Origin: Candidatus Vallotiella adelgis
GTDB lineage: Bacteria; Pseudomonadota; Gammaproteobacteria; Burkholderiales; Burkholderiaceae
DNA: 64,000 nt
Reading direction: 5' to 3'
NCBI RefSeq assembly: GCF_020541305.1
Contig: NZ_CP047396.1
Location: forward strand, 248,001 to 312,000
In this document: in pieces, positions 24,082 to 34,863 of the stretch
Layout: the number at the start of each line of letters is the position of its first letter
How positions within the stretch are numbered: position 1 is the stretch's first letter
Made by a program: the position numbers and the translations under genes
The notes under the pieces: generated by a model
Database searches by the model: none
What the model was told of the DNA's origin: nothing
Seen by the model: only the letters and a program-made list of their open reading frames with translations

Positions 24082-24894
24082 TTATCTGGAAAGCCGCTTA
24101 TCATACTCGATCAACGCGTATGCACTATGATTGTGAATCGATTCGAAATTCTCCGCTTCAAGTACATAGGCAACAATTCGTGGATCGGCGTTGAGCCGCT
24201 GTGTAATATCGCGCACCAAATCTTCAACAAACTTCGGGTTGTTATACGCCCGTTCAGTAACAAACTTCTCATCTGGGCGCTTGAGCAGCCCCCATAACTC
24301 ACATGATGCCTCTTCTTCAGCTATCCGTACCAGGTCTTCAACCGGCATGTTATCAGCCACTTCAGCGGTAATCGTCACGTGTGAACGCTGATTATGTGCG
24401 CCGTATTCGGAGATCTTTTTTGAGCACGGACACAGACTAGTAACTGGTACTAGCACTTTAGTGAATAGTTGTGTAACGCCATCGCGCGTATCGACACTGA
24501 GCGTTACTTCATAGTCAAGTAAGCTGTGTGCGCCAGATACGGGTGCTGTTTTCCGAATGAAATAAGGAAACGTGACTTCGATTCGACCCGACGTAGCTTC
24601 GAGTTTTTCTAGCATAGTCGCTATCATAGCGCGAAAATGAGTAATATCTAACGGCGTCTGCGCTTGGTCTAGTAGTAGCGCCATGAAGCGCGACATATGC
24701 GTACCCTTCTTCTCAGCGGGAAGGTGCACGTTGAGACCCCAGTATCCCACTGTTGGTTGGATATCGCCTTGCGCCGTCCTTACCATCATCGGATGGCGAA
24801 CAGCTCTGATACCGACCCGCTGAATCGGGATCTGTCGAGTATCCGACGCGCTTTGCACGTCTAGCATCCCCAAGGGGGGATTTATCTGATTCAT
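24082..24894 (-). CDS. folE2: GTP cyclohydrolase I type IB
   Basis: FolE2 converts GTP to dihydroneopterin triphosphate, the first step toward folate and also toward queuosine/preQ0. The 270-residue protein is full length, with family stretches [20 protein letters not shown] and [20 protein letters not shown]. The ATG at 24894 has an AAGGAA Shine-Dalgarno. It lies 71 bp downstream of nothing it must depend on but is codirectional with dxs, ispA and xseB. Since folP is a pseudogene here (53467-54050), its product may serve a purpose other than folate, or another folP exists elsewhere. Confidence 0.95.
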   Translation of the reverse strand: MNQINPPLGMLDVQSASDTRQIPIQRVGIRAVRHPMMVRTAQGDIQPTVGYWGLNVHLPAEKKGTHMSRFMALLLDQAQTPLDITHFRAMIATMLEKLEATSGRIEVTFPYFIRKTAPVSGAHSLLDYEVTLSVDTRDGVTQLFTKVLVPVTSLCPCSKKISEYGAHNQRSHVTITAEVADNMPVEDLVRIAEEEASCELWGLLKRPDEKFVTERAYNNPKFVEDLVRDITQRLNADPRIVAYVLEAENFESIHNHSAYALIEYDKRLSR

Positions 24895-24965
24895 TCGAAT
24901 TCCTTTACGCCAGCCGATGCGCTCCCCAATCTATTTCGACGTTTTCTTGTTACCATTATGGTTTT

Positions 24966-26834
24966 TCATGCCATGCTTGAAAAGCGATCGCGGATCGCAT
25001 TAGCAATTCCTACTGCATCTAGACCGCATAAAGCAAGCAGCTGCGCTGAATCACCATGGTCGACGAAATGATCAGGAAGGCCCAATTGTAATACTGGTCT
25101 TCTTACCCCTGCAGTTTGTAAGGACTCGATGCATGCAGAGCCAGCACCGCCTATTACACAGCCTTCTTCGACAGTTATAAGCAACTCATGTGTATCGGCG
25201 ATCTGCCGAACGAGCGCTTCGTCAAGCGGCTTCACAAAACGCATGTTCACAACCGTCGCGTCGAACTCCTGGGCCGCTGTCAAGCTCGGTGTTAGCATCG
25301 AGCCGAACGCCAGGATCGCTATGCGGTGGCCAGCCGAAGCATGCGACTTCCGTCGGATTTCCCCTTTGCCAACCTGCAACGCGCGCAACTGTTTTTGTAT
25401 AGCCACCCCCGGACCCGTACCTCGCGGATAGCGTACTGCGCTCGGCCCATCAAGCCGCAAGCCTGTATGCAGCATCTGCCGACACTCGTTCTCATCAGCT
25501 GGCGCCATCACCACCATGTTCGGGATACAGCGCAGATAAGCCATATCGTATGCACCCGCATGTGTGGCACCATCCGCGCCTACCAGGCCCGCGCGATCTA
25601 GCGCGAATAGTACTGGTAGATTTTGCAACGCTATATCATGGATGAGCTGGTCATAGCCCCGCTGCAGAAACGTCGAGTAAATTGCTACCACCGGCTTCAA
25701 TCCTTCTACAGCCAAACCACCGGCAAAGGTTACTGCATGCTGTTCGGCAATGCCGACATCAAAATAGCGTTTCGGAAAACGCCGCTCAAATTCGACTAAC
25801 CCTGAACCCTCTCGCATTGCCGGCGTAATGCTAACCACCCGCGAGTCGAGTTCTGCTGCATCGCACAGCCATTCACCGAAGACCTGTGTATATGTCTTCT
25901 CAGAAGATGCAACCGGTTTAATGCCCTCTGCGGGATTGAATTTACCTGGACCGTGATATAGCACCGGATCGGCTTCGGCGAGCTTGTAGCCCTGACCTTT
26001 CTTTGTTACTACATGTAAGAACTGCGGCCCACGCAGTCTGCGGATGTTCTGCAGCGTTGGAATCAGTGAATCGAGGTCGTGCCCATCGATCGGGCCAATA
26101 TAGTTGAAACCAAATTCTTCAAATAATGTTGCTGGTACCACCATGCCTTTTGCATGCTCTTCGAGTCTGCGCGCAAGTTCTAACATCGACGGTGAGTGAC
26201 GCAACACCCGCTCAACACTTTTTTTTGCGGTCGCATAAAACTTACCTGACATTAATCGCGCAAGGTACCGGTTCAGTGCACCGACGGGTGGCGAAATCGA
26301 CATATCATTATCGTTCAAAATCACTAAAAATGGGATTTCCTCACATACGCCAGCATTGTTCAGCGCTTCGAATGCTTCACCGGCAGTCATTGCACCGTCG
26401 CCAATCACGGCGATTGTATACCGGTCTTCGCTATTGAGCTGACTAGCAACGGCTATACCTAGTGCTGCCGAAATAGACGTGCTGGAATGCGCAGTGCCAA
26501 AAGTGTCGTACTCTGACTCCGAGCGACGAGGGAAACCCGAGATTCCATTCCACTGACGCAGTGTGCTCATCTTATCTCGCCGCCCGGTCAGGATTTTGTG
26601 CGGATAGGTTTGATGGCCTACATCCCACACGATCCGTTCCTGCGGTGTGTCGAATACATAGTGCAGGGCGATCGTTAGTTCGACGGTACCAAGGTTCGAT
26701 GATAAGTGGCCGCCAGTGCGCGATACACTGTCAAGCACAAAAGCGCGCAGCTCATCGGCTAGCGGCTGCAACTGCCGGAGTTCTAGACACCGCAGAGCGG
26801 TGGGGTTATCGATGGTTTTCAGAAGGTCGTACAT
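24966..26834 (-). CDS. dxs: 1-deoxy-D-xylulose-5-phosphate synthase
   Basis: Thiamine-diphosphate enzyme that condenses pyruvate and glyceraldehyde 3-phosphate, the entry step of the MEP isoprenoid pathway. The 622-aa protein shows the [20 protein letters not shown] start region, the ThDP/Mg motif [32 protein letters not shown], and the transketolase-type pyrimidine domain with [19 protein letters not shown]. The C-terminal transketolase domain is intact ([14 protein letters not shown]). ispA lies 107 bp upstream on the same strand, so the cluster makes both the precursor step and the prenyl chain. Confidence 0.97.
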   Translation of the reverse strand: MYDLLKTIDNPTALRCLELRQLQPLADELRAFVLDSVSRTGGHLSSNLGTVELTIALHYVFDTPQERIVWDVGHQTYPHKILTGRRDKMSTLRQWNGISGFPRRSESEYDTFGTAHSSTSISAALGIAVASQLNSEDRYTIAVIGDGAMTAGEAFEALNNAGVCEEIPFLVILNDNDMSISPPVGALNRYLARLMSGKFYATAKKSVERVLRHSPSMLELARRLEEHAKGMVVPATLFEEFGFNYIGPIDGHDLDSLIPTLQNIRRLRGPQFLHVVTKKGQGYKLAEADPVLYHGPGKFNPAEGIKPVASSEKTYTQVFGEWLCDAAELDSRVVSITPAMREGSGLVEFERRFPKRYFDVGIAEQHAVTFAGGLAVEGLKPVVAIYSTFLQRGYDQLIHDIALQNLPVLFALDRAGLVGADGATHAGAYDMAYLRCIPNMVVMAPADENECRQMLHTGLRLDGPSAVRYPRGTGPGVAIQKQLRALQVGKGEIRRKSHASAGHRIAILAFGSMLTPSLTAAQEFDATVVNMRFVKPLDEALVRQIADTHELLITVEEGCVIGGAGSACIESLQTAGVRRPVLQLGLPDHFVDHGDSAQLLALCGLDAVGIANAIRDRFSSMA

Positions 26835-26941
26835 CGTCGTTCCATTCTAAATAATCCTGCAGAGCATGCGCCAATGCTCCTAGCTAATGTGTCCTAATGC
26901 TGGTATGTTGCTACTAGCATACCTACTGCCAATAGATCATC

Positions 26942-27832
26942 TTAATTCATACGCTCCACCACCAGGTCAGCAATTTGCGCAAGCCTCAGCCCACGTTCGC
27001 CCAGCGGGGCTAGCGCTAGATGCGCGTCGCGACGTAGTTGTGTTACAAGTTCTCGAGACGCTTGCAGTCCAATGGTTGATACATAGGTTGGTTTTTTGTT
27101 AGCTGCATCTTTACCGACTGTTTTGCCGAGTGTAGTTAAATCGGCTGTCACGTCTAGAATGTCGTCGACAATCTGAAATGCTAGGCCTACCGCTCTCGCA
27201 TACACATCAAGCCCCTCCTCGATATCGGCTGATAGACCGTTACCGCATAGCGCACCCATCCTGACCGCTGCACGTAGCAGTGCGCCGGTTTTCATGTGAT
27301 GCATCGCCTCCAACTGCGTTTGCGACAACCGCACGCCCACGCTTGCTAAATCGAGCGCCTGCCCGCCAGCCATGCCGAGCGAACCGCTTGCATAAGCAAG
27401 TTCACGCATCAAAGCGGCTTTCCGGTGCACGTCGAGCGCATCCGAAGAGAGCGCAATAAATGCCTGCGATTGCAGCGCGTCACCGACGAGAAGTCCTGTT
27501 GATTCCTCATATCGTATATGTACGGTCGGCTTACCGCGACGCATATTATCGTCATCCATCGACGGCAAATCGTCGTGGACTAGTGAATACACATGAATTA
27601 ACTCGAGCGCGCAAGCCGCTGTGTCACGCAGCTGGCCTGGTGCGCCCAGTGCCTGGCCAGCTGCGTGACATAACATCGGGCGCACACGCTTACCGCCTCC
27701 TAGAACCGCATAGCGCATTGCCCGATGCAAACGTATTGGCTCAATATCCGCTGACGGTAGTATTGCTGAGAGCGCTGCTTCGGTTTGCAGCAGCACTTCA
27801 CATACCCACTCATTAAATGCCATATCGCTCAT
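26942..27832 (-). CDS. ispA: farnesyl diphosphate synthase
   Basis: Condenses DMAPP and IPP to geranyl and farnesyl diphosphate for quinones and undecaprenyl carriers. The first Asp-rich motif is in HDDLPSMDDDNMRRG and the second in VDDILDVTADLTTLG. LGGGKRVRPMLCHAAG marks the IPP site. The frame is open to 27931, but that stretch overlaps xseB. The ATG at 27832 overlaps the xseB stop as ATGA, indicating translational coupling. The product is 296 aa, normal for the family. Confidence 0.96.
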   Translation of the reverse strand: MSDMAFNEWVCEVLLQTEAALSAILPSADIEPIRLHRAMRYAVLGGGKRVRPMLCHAAGQALGAPGQLRDTAACALELIHVYSLVHDDLPSMDDDNMRRGKPTVHIRYEESTGLLVGDALQSQAFIALSSDALDVHRKAALMRELAYASGSLGMAGGQALDLASVGVRLSQTQLEAMHHMKTGALLRAAVRMGALCGNGLSADIEEGLDVYARAVGLAFQIVDDILDVTADLTTLGKTVGKDAANKKPTYVSTIGLQASRELVTQLRRDAHLALAPLGERGLRLAQIADLVVERMN

Positions 27833-28104
27833 GTGTATTCTCCGTCGTCCATCGATCGATTCATAGGCTTGAGCGTTTCGCCATCGAGTACGCGAACCTG
27901 TTGTTCGACTTTTTCGAGCTGCTGTTGGCAATACCCAACCAAAGCTGAACCGCGATGATATGCTGCAAGAGATGCTTCGAGGCTCAACGTGCCCTCTTCC
28001 ATTTGCTCTACTAAGCGCTCTAGCTCACTAAGTGCTGTTTCGTAATTATCTGGCAATGGGGTATGTGTTCCATCATAGGCTTGGGCAGCAGTGTTCAGAA
28101 TCAT
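27829..28104 (-). CDS. xseB: exodeoxyribonuclease VII small subunit
   Basis: Small helical subunit of ExoVII, which degrades single-stranded DNA together with XseA (not in this window). The 91-aa product has the family core NYETALSELERLVEQMEEG followed by LSLEASLAAYHRGSALVGYC and a coiled-coil end QQLEKVEQQVRVL. It is first in the xseB-ispA-dxs-folE2 run and overlaps ispA by 4 bp. The ExoVII complex would only work if xseA survives elsewhere. Confidence 0.93.
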   Translation of the reverse strand: MILNTAAQAYDGTHTPLPDNYETALSELERLVEQMEEGTLSLEASLAAYHRGSALVGYCQQQLEKVEQQVRVLDGETLKPMNRSMDDGEYT

Positions 28105-28830
28105 GCACAGGTATTGTTTTCAAGTTGCCTATTTTTAGGAAAATATCGGCTGTTAGAAAATGCGGAATCAGCATTCCGCGCGCCGCATACTTTAGATAAT
28201 TTTATTTTCTCGCAATAGATATACTTTTAGGCGCTTTACATTATTTTTTATATGGCTAGTTTGTGTTTACTTTCTACGCCTCCATATGGAAAAGTAGAAA
28301 TGTGTAATCTGCTATGTAGCTTAAGGCTATTCATAGCCGACTGCCTATTTTGACGAAGCTCTTTCTATACATAAGCTCGATTTCCTATTTTAAAACGCGA
28401 ACGATACTATATAGGTCATTAAATAATGATGCTAAATGTAGAAGATGAGTGATTATCTCGCTATATCCGAAGAGAATCAGGTTGTATACTGAGGAATGTA
28501 TAATCTATTTAGTTGTATCGAACTGCTAGAAAATACATACCAACACTATTAAAGCATTATGCTCAATGAGCGTATACATGTCGATAATATTATCTTCCTG
28601 CCGCACCGCTAGTATGCCAAAAAATTTGTGATACCTGTCTAATCGCAATTTTATTAAACGTCTTACTCATACAGATCGTTTATTATATGAGCAAGTCTCA
28701 GCAACTTGCTCTGCCGGTATTTTGAACTTTTCCTATGTTATGACCGGTACAGTCTATCAAATGGATCAACGCATCCAGCAGGCAGCTGCTGCTCGCTAAA
28801 ATATCGGCCTAATTCTGGAACTACTCCACG
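28105..28830. other. spacer upstream of xseB
   Basis: About 725 bp without a credible gene. A perfect 7-bp hairpin (GCGGAAT/ATTCCGC) lies at 28162-28179. The promoter for the xseB operon should be near 28105-28250 but no convincing boxes were found by eye. Confidence 0.55.
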
Positions 28831-31572
28831 TTAATGCGCTTCCTCCCAATTGACGCCCACGCCTAACTTAGCAATCAAGGGCACGTTAAATGTAGCGACT
28901 GAACACATGAGTTCAGGAACCTTAGTACGGATTAGCTCTAATTCGTTGTCAGGCACCTCCAGCACCAGTTCATCATGGACTTGCATAATTAGTCGAGAAT
29001 TGACGCGCTCGCGCTCGATCCAATTCTGTACGGCGATCATCGACATTTTGATCAGGTCGGCTGCAGTACCTTGCATTGGCGCGTTAATTGCGGCACGTTC
29101 AGCAGCTTGACGGCGCAGGCTGTTGCCACCACTAATTTCCGGCAGCCATAACCGGCGACCAAACACGGTCTGGACGAAACCACACGATTTCGCCTTTACC
29201 CGAGTCTCATCTATATATTGCGCGACCCCAGGATGGCGGAAAAAATAGCGGTTGATATAGAGCTTGGCCGTATCGCGCGAGATACCCAAATTCGATGCAA
29301 GGCCAAACGCACTCATGCCGTAAATCAAGCCAAAGTTGATGACTTTTGCAATGCGCCGCTGGTTACTCGTGATGTCCTGCTTCGTCACACCAAAAAGTTC
29401 CGATGCAGTTGCACAATGCACATCCTCGCCATGTCTGAAAGCCTCTATTAGTGCTGAGTCGGCTGAGATGTGTGCCATGATGCGCAATTCGATCTGCGAG
29501 TAATCGGCTGAGACGATTCTGCTACCCAGCGGAGCGATGAATGCCTCTCGAATGCGCCGACCTTCCGGCGTACGAACCGGGATGTTCTGTAGATTAGGAC
29601 TATTAGATGTCAGTCGACCAGTTACAGCTACCGCTTGTGCATATTGTGTATGCACACGGCCGGTATCCGGTTTAATCATTTTTGAAAGCTTATCTGTATA
29701 AGTGGACTTGAGCTTAGTTAACGCACGGTAGTCGAGCAATACCCTGGGTAGCTGATAATTCTCGGCGAGTTTTTGTAATACATCCTCATCGGTGGATGGC
29801 ATGCCTGATGGAGTCTTCCTGATCACCGGAAACTGTAATTGTTGAAAGAAGATTTTCCCAATCTGCTTTGGCGAGTTTAAATTGAACTCGCCGCAGGCTA
29901 GTGCATACGCTTCAGCCTGTAATTCCAGCAGCCGAATGCCAAGTTCGTTGCTTTGTCTTATTAGCCGATTCTTGTCGATTAGAACCCCATTGCGTTCGAT
30001 GATCTGCAGCACTCGAGACGTTGGCAGCTCGATTGATCGGTAGACGTAGTCTAGCCCTTTCTCAACCTGGATTTTGAAATATAGAACCCGATGTAACCGT
30101 AATGTAATGTCTATATCCTCGGCAGAATATCGGGTAGCTATACCCACTTCGACCTTATCGAAGCTAATTTGTGCCGTGCCTTTTCCAGTCACATCTTCGT
30201 ACTTCAGTATTTGTTCGCTGAGATGCCGCATCGCAAGCGTACTGATATCGTGTGAGCAGTGCGATTCGAGTACATACGACTCCAATAAAATATCGTGCTC
30301 AATGCCGGTTAGCGTGATAGCGTAATTAGCTAAAACCTGCGCATCATACTTAAGATGTTGGCCAACTTTCTTATGCGCAGAGTTCTCCAGCCACGGCTTC
30401 AGTCGTTTGAGTACCTCAGTGCGAGAGAGTTGCACTGGGTGATCCGGTCCACAGTGCGCAAGTGGAATATATGCAGCGCGCCCTGGCACAGTTGAAAATG
30501 ATATTCCGACAATGTGCGCGCACATTGGATCCAGCGACGTAGTTTTAGTACTAAAAGACGTAAGTGGTGCCACCTCGATCATGGCCAACCATTGCTCGAA
30601 CTGCTCCCATGCGTTAACAGTTTCATACTGCCGTTCGATGTCAGGCGCGCACTGAGTCTCGCAATTAGTTACGCATCTAACGTGCCCGGATTCGCTATCG
30701 AGATCGCGTAACCACTTTTTAAAACCGCATCGCGAATAGACGTCGCGCAGTTCGTCTTTATCTTCTATTCGCGTCTGTAGAGACATTGCAATGGATTGCA
30801 TATGCGAGGACAGGTCGCATGCAGTGTGTATGGTGACGAGCCTGCGCGCAGTGGGTAGGAATGTGAGTACACGACGTAGATTGTTGCCGATTGTACCCTT
30901 GATATCATTCGCATGCTTGATAATGCCATCTAGAGACTGATATTGCGCAAGCAATTTAAGTGCAGTATTTGGCCCACATTTATCCACGCCAGGTACATTA
31001 TCGGCAGTATCACCGATCAACGCTAGGTAGTCGACGATACGCTCAGGAGTCACGCCGAACTTCGCGATCACGCCGTTACGATCTAGCCACTGATTGGTCA
31101 TCGTATTAATCAATGTGACACGCTCGTTTACCAGTTGCGTGAGATCTTTATCCCCGGTGGACACCACCACATGCATACCGGCCTGCGCGGCGCGCACTGC
31201 CAGAGTTCCGATCACGTCATCAGCTTCTACATGCTCGATCATTAGCAGCGGCCAGCCTAGCGCACGTACCGCAACGTGGATTTTCTCAATCTGCTGGGAC
31301 AAGTCTTCTGGTATTGGTAATCGGTTTGCTTTATAGTCCGGATACCAGTCTTCACGAAATGTCTTGCCTTTTGCATCGAACACGCACGCGCTATATTTTG
31401 CTGAAATGTCGCGACGCAATCGCTTCATCATATTAATCAGACCAAATAGCGCACCTGTCGGACTACCATCCGGCCCACGCAAGTTCGGCATCGCATAATA
31501 TGATCGGTACAAATAACTCGAACCATCGACTAATAGCAGAGTTTCACCTTCGAGGTTTCGCTTCTCGAGCAT
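28831..31572 (-). CDS. polA: DNA polymerase I with substituted proofreading site
   Basis: Repair and Okazaki-fragment polymerase, 913 aa from the ATG at 31572 (an open TTG lies three codons upstream). The 5' nuclease domain (about 1-290) has LVDGSSYLYRSYYAMP, EADDVIG and GDKDLTQL. The polymerase domain has motif A DYSQIELRIMAHIS, motif B RRIAKVINFGLIYGMSAFG and motif C QVHDELVLE, all intact. In the 3'-5' exonuclease domain the Exo I motif, normally D-x-E in a setting like DTETTSLD, reads S341-T-K343-T-T-S-L-D. Exo II (KYD) and Exo III (AEDID) aspartates remain. In E. coli the equivalent residues are D355 and E357, so proofreading is probably lost. Confidence 0.97.
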   Translation of the reverse strand: MLEKRNLEGETLLLVDGSSYLYRSYYAMPNLRGPDGSPTGALFGLINMMKRLRRDISAKYSACVFDAKGKTFREDWYPDYKANRLPIPEDLSQQIEKIHVAVRALGWPLLMIEHVEADDVIGTLAVRAAQAGMHVVVSTGDKDLTQLVNERVTLINTMTNQWLDRNGVIAKFGVTPERIVDYLALIGDTADNVPGVDKCGPNTALKLLAQYQSLDGIIKHANDIKGTIGNNLRRVLTFLPTARRLVTIHTACDLSSHMQSIAMSLQTRIEDKDELRDVYSRCGFKKWLRDLDSESGHVRCVTNCETQCAPDIERQYETVNAWEQFEQWLAMIEVAPLTSFSTKTTSLDPMCAHIVGISFSTVPGRAAYIPLAHCGPDHPVQLSRTEVLKRLKPWLENSAHKKVGQHLKYDAQVLANYAITLTGIEHDILLESYVLESHCSHDISTLAMRHLSEQILKYEDVTGKGTAQISFDKVEVGIATRYSAEDIDITLRLHRVLYFKIQVEKGLDYVYRSIELPTSRVLQIIERNGVLIDKNRLIRQSNELGIRLLELQAEAYALACGEFNLNSPKQIGKIFFQQLQFPVIRKTPSGMPSTDEDVLQKLAENYQLPRVLLDYRALTKLKSTYTDKLSKMIKPDTGRVHTQYAQAVAVTGRLTSNSPNLQNIPVRTPEGRRIREAFIAPLGSRIVSADYSQIELRIMAHISADSALIEAFRHGEDVHCATASELFGVTKQDITSNQRRIAKVINFGLIYGMSAFGLASNLGISRDTAKLYINRYFFRHPGVAQYIDETRVKAKSCGFVQTVFGRRLWLPEISGGNSLRRQAAERAAINAPMQGTAADLIKMSMIAVQNWIERERVNSRLIMQVHDELVLEVPDNELELIRTKVPELMCSVATFNVPLIAKLGVGVNWEEAH

Positions 31573-33378
31573 TATAACCAACAGAAAATTGACTATGAGG
31601 CTGCGTTTGCTCGCATATTAAAAAATAGCGACAGCCAAAAATGGTTATCCATTCTGGAGGGTGCTCATGATTATCGCAGAGTAGATCGATACAGCTGAGT
31701 ACTTATCTATAATCTATTCATCTATCTCCATCTATAATTTTACCCACCTTGTGCTTAACTTCCGACAACGTAAACTTGCTACTTCGATTACCTACAGGCA
31801 TCTCCATGCTAGATTTTAGCGATCTGTATAACAGATCACAGCATTATTTGAATCTATCAACAAAAAGAAGCGCATGCGGACCAAAACACCCCTTGAGTCG
31901 ATCTAAATCTCGAGTTGCAGCATGAGTAAATCGGCAGCGATATTAGAATATTTCACTACGCCTCACTCTATTCTTCGCCTATAAGATTACATTCGCGGAA
32001 AATGCGGATGAGTAATCATCATTCTCGATGAGTTCGGAGCTTCCGACATACGCGAAAAAAGTGTGGGCGCCGATACACACTAAAAAAGTGCATTCGAATG
32101 GGCCTGCTAGACTAGCTCCACAATTTGCTCGAGCCGATAAGACTTAATTGACCCACCCGATATCGTAGTTAATATAACTGTTCGATCAGCTGAGGCTGTC
32201 ATGCGGAGAATATACTTGCATTCTACGAAACATGAGTGCTACCTCACAATCCAGGCCAAGAGCGACGAAGACCAAATGCTCTACTTATAGACGTCGAACC
32301 CAAACTATCTTGTTTAACTCGAGAAGAATCTCCGGAACAAAAAACATGCTGAGACTGCGCACAACAGAAAATTGTGGGAAATCAATGTATTTTCCTGTGT
32401 CTATAAGCCGCACTAATTAACCTACCTAAGATAAGCATAGATAAAGAAAAATTAGGCGAGGCCGACAACACTACTGCCTCATATAGATTTACTACTGAAA
32501 TATTACTACATTACAACTAGGCGCATTGAGGCTATGTAGTAGATTTATCTCGTCTACTATGTATAGACGCTGTAGCGTCTATACGCTAATTTATAGTGAT
32601 CTTACCTGCACATAGCAAAACCGATCTACAAATTCCTGAACATCCTCCAGTTTGTCGTGCAGCAGCTTGACAGCCCAGTACTGCACGCGTAAGTGAATAC
32701 TATTTGCTACGATATAACTTAGACAACGCAGGTACTGATATAAAACAGTAGAATGCGCACCACTGTCAGCCTTTACAATGCGGCTATCCAATACTGACAG
32801 ACTTGGTGTATCAAAGAGGGAGCGTATCTGCCACAAGCGGTCAACATCCCAACCCCCCGCCCAAGTAGATGCCCTTCCCGCAGATGCGGGATAAGTCGTA
32901 ATGAACAACCGCGCATACCTTATCTCGATCGAGATTTTATGATTCTTTACGAGTAATCCGCATTATTCACGGTAGTAGTGAGCGAACAAGCCCACTGGGG
33001 TTATTGGCATAGTTTCATCAATGTTAGGAGCCACGAGCAAACTATACAAGTGGTAAGACTCGTAGATATACATGTCACTGATATACGTTTCGATGCATTG
33101 ATGATGTGATAAATAGCGGATAGCTACCCGGAAATTCTGCCAAGATTATTGAAAGCTTCCGCGAAAAATACAGCAGATGCGTTCATTATTGTTATCTAGA
33201 GTAGATTGCAATGGCATGAGCACAAAAGAGGGCAGCGCGCCTGCACAGATCTGCGCTGATCGATATATCACAGAACATGGCTAGGATATGGGGTGCGAAA
33301 ATACAGCAACAAAATTACGCTAGCGCATATTACGTACGCTGGTTTGTTAAAATCAGCCAACTGTTTCGGAGAATTGTC
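31573..33378. other. 1.8-kb gene-poor spacer between polA and thrB
   Basis: The longest spacer in the window. A 105-codon minus-strand frame at 32591-32908 has no recognised motif and no Shine-Dalgarno, so it is not called. A perfect 10-bp hairpin with loop TGTA lies at 32561-32584. The rest looks like decayed DNA with dispersed stop codons. Confidence 0.6.
32561..32584. other. perfect 10-bp hairpin
   Basis: Arms GTATAGACGC and GCGTCTATAC with loop TGTA, in a spacer without genes. No T-run follows. It could be a terminator relic or a structured RNA end. Confidence 0.6.
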
Positions 33379-33789
33379 ATGAAGCCGTTCCACACTGCAT
33401 TTGAAGCAACCGCTCGCGTTACGAACTGGGCCGCGACCATGTTAGTAGTACTTACCCAGGCATTTACTGCCATGATCGTTTCTACAGATGATCTTATTAA
33501 GGTCGGACGCCGCAGCAAAAAGACGGGTATCGCCGCCGCTTTGAGGGGTATAAAAGAGGCCGTTATCTTTTCGAATCGAAAGGTCACACACCAACACTGC
33601 CGGCGTTACATATGCAACAGCAGCATTCGATATACCCCGTACATCCAGCCTTCATTAAAAGAGTCCGAACGATATATTAATGACCGAATATTGCAATCGT
33701 GGCAAACACATCGAGATCCAGGTCCATTCGAACTTCGACATGTGCAACCAGATCAGTGCTTTGCCGAATGCTTCGCCATAAATAAATAA
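33379..33789 (+). CDS. unrecognised small membrane protein, possibly truncated
   Basis: I do not recognise this gene. The ATG at 33379 has a well-placed Shine-Dalgarno (GGAG, 7 nt upstream), which is better than most genes here. The predicted 136-aa product has one strongly hydrophobic stretch near the N-terminus (WAATMLVVLTQAFTAMIV), then a basic segment (KVGRRSKKTGIAAALRGIKE). Codon choice in the first 70 codons looks coding-like. The remainder is Cys/His/Gln-rich and may be out-of-frame read-through. It lies 94 bp before thrB on the same strand. It could be a real small inner-membrane protein or the surviving front of a decayed gene. Confidence 0.38.
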   Translation: MKPFHTAFEATARVTNWAATMLVVLTQAFTAMIVSTDDLIKVGRRSKKTGIAAALRGIKEAVIFSNRKVTHQHCRRYICNSSIRYTPYIQPSLKESERYINDRILQSWQTHRDPGPFELRHVQPDQCFAECFAINK

Positions 33790-33883
33790 GAGTGACACGC
33801 TGTTTATACGGCCTCTGCTCTTAACACTCAAGTACTGATCACCTCTCTGGTGGCAGCCTTTGAACCTGTCCAACGACGTCTGC

Positions 33884-34852
33884 ATGGCCGTTTTCACCGC
33901 CGTTCCCGAAGCCCAACTTGCCGCCTGGGTTCAGCACTACGCGATAGGCAAAATTATCGATTTCCGCGGCATTGCATCGGGAATCGAAAACAGCAATTTT
34001 TTCTTGACGACAACCACTGGTAAGTACGTGCTAACCATCTTTGAGAAGCTTGATGCACATGAGTTACCGTTTTACTTGGAATTGATGCGACATCTAGCAG
34101 CACATCACGTGCCAGTGCCCGATCCAATGCGCCGAGACGACGGTGCGTTGTTCGGTATATTAATGGATAAGCCAGCTGCAATTGTGACTCGGCTGGAGGG
34201 CTCTCCGCGTCTAACACCGCAGCCTATGCACTGTGCCGAAGTCGGACAAATGCTAGCAAAAATGCACGTTGCCGGGGAAGATATCCTCATGCGACAGCCG
34301 AATTTGCGCAGCTTATCTTGGTGGAAAGATAATGTCCCAGCGGTATTGCCCTACATTACTGATGCACAGCAGCAGTTGCTAGTCAGTGAATTAGCGTATC
34401 ATCAGATATTCTTTTCCTCGCCCGACTATGCATTGCTGCCCGGCGGGCCATGCCACTGCGATTTATTTCGTGATAACGTACTCTTCGAATCGCGTGATGG
34501 GCGAGATACGTTATGTGGCTTTTTTGACTTCTATTTTGCTGGCTGTGATAAGTGGCTGTTCGATGTCGCCGTAACTGTCAACGACTGGTGCATAAATCTA
34601 GATACCGGTCGTCTAGATCACGCACAAACACAGGCGTTGTTGCGTGCATACCACACTGTTCGACCCTTTACCTCTACTGAGGCGCGGCATTGGCGCAACA
34701 TGCTGCGCGCTGGTGCATTGCGCTTTTGGCTATCTCGGCTGTATGATTTTTACTTGCCACGCGATGCTCATCTCCTCAAGCCGCACAATCCCACTCATTT
34801 CGAGTGCGTGTTGCGTGAGCGTATCGGCACCAGCGCGTTGCCGTGGCTTTAA
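33884..34852 (+). CDS. thrB: homoserine kinase
   Basis: Phosphorylates homoserine on the route to threonine. This is the APH-fold type found in Burkholderia, not the GHMP type of E. coli. It begins M-A-V-F-T-A-V-P-E, hence the ATG at 33884 rather than a TTG at 33860. [20 protein letters not shown] is the nucleotide-binding start. The catalytic loop is [13 protein letters not shown] and the metal-binding Asp lies in GFFDFYFAG. Full length at 322 aa. The BPSS1780-type membrane gene begins 11 bp downstream. Retention fits essential amino-acid supply to a host. Confidence 0.95.
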   Translation: MAVFTAVPEAQLAAWVQHYAIGKIIDFRGIASGIENSNFFLTTTTGKYVLTIFEKLDAHELPFYLELMRHLAAHHVPVPDPMRRDDGALFGILMDKPAAIVTRLEGSPRLTPQPMHCAEVGQMLAKMHVAGEDILMRQPNLRSLSWWKDNVPAVLPYITDAQQQLLVSELAYHQIFFSSPDYALLPGGPCHCDLFRDNVLFESRDGRDTLCGFFDFYFAGCDKWLFDVAVTVNDWCINLDTGRLDHAQTQALLRAYHTVRPFTSTEARHWRNMLRAGALRFWLSRLYDFYLPRDAHLLKPHNPTHFECVLRERIGTSALPWL

Positions 34853-34863
34853 TCTTTTCTGCT

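Noticed and set aside
32591-32908. Minus-strand frame of 105 codons in the polA-thrB spacer
   Set aside because: No recognisable motif, no ribosome-binding site and scattered composition. Kept only as a note in the spacer entry.
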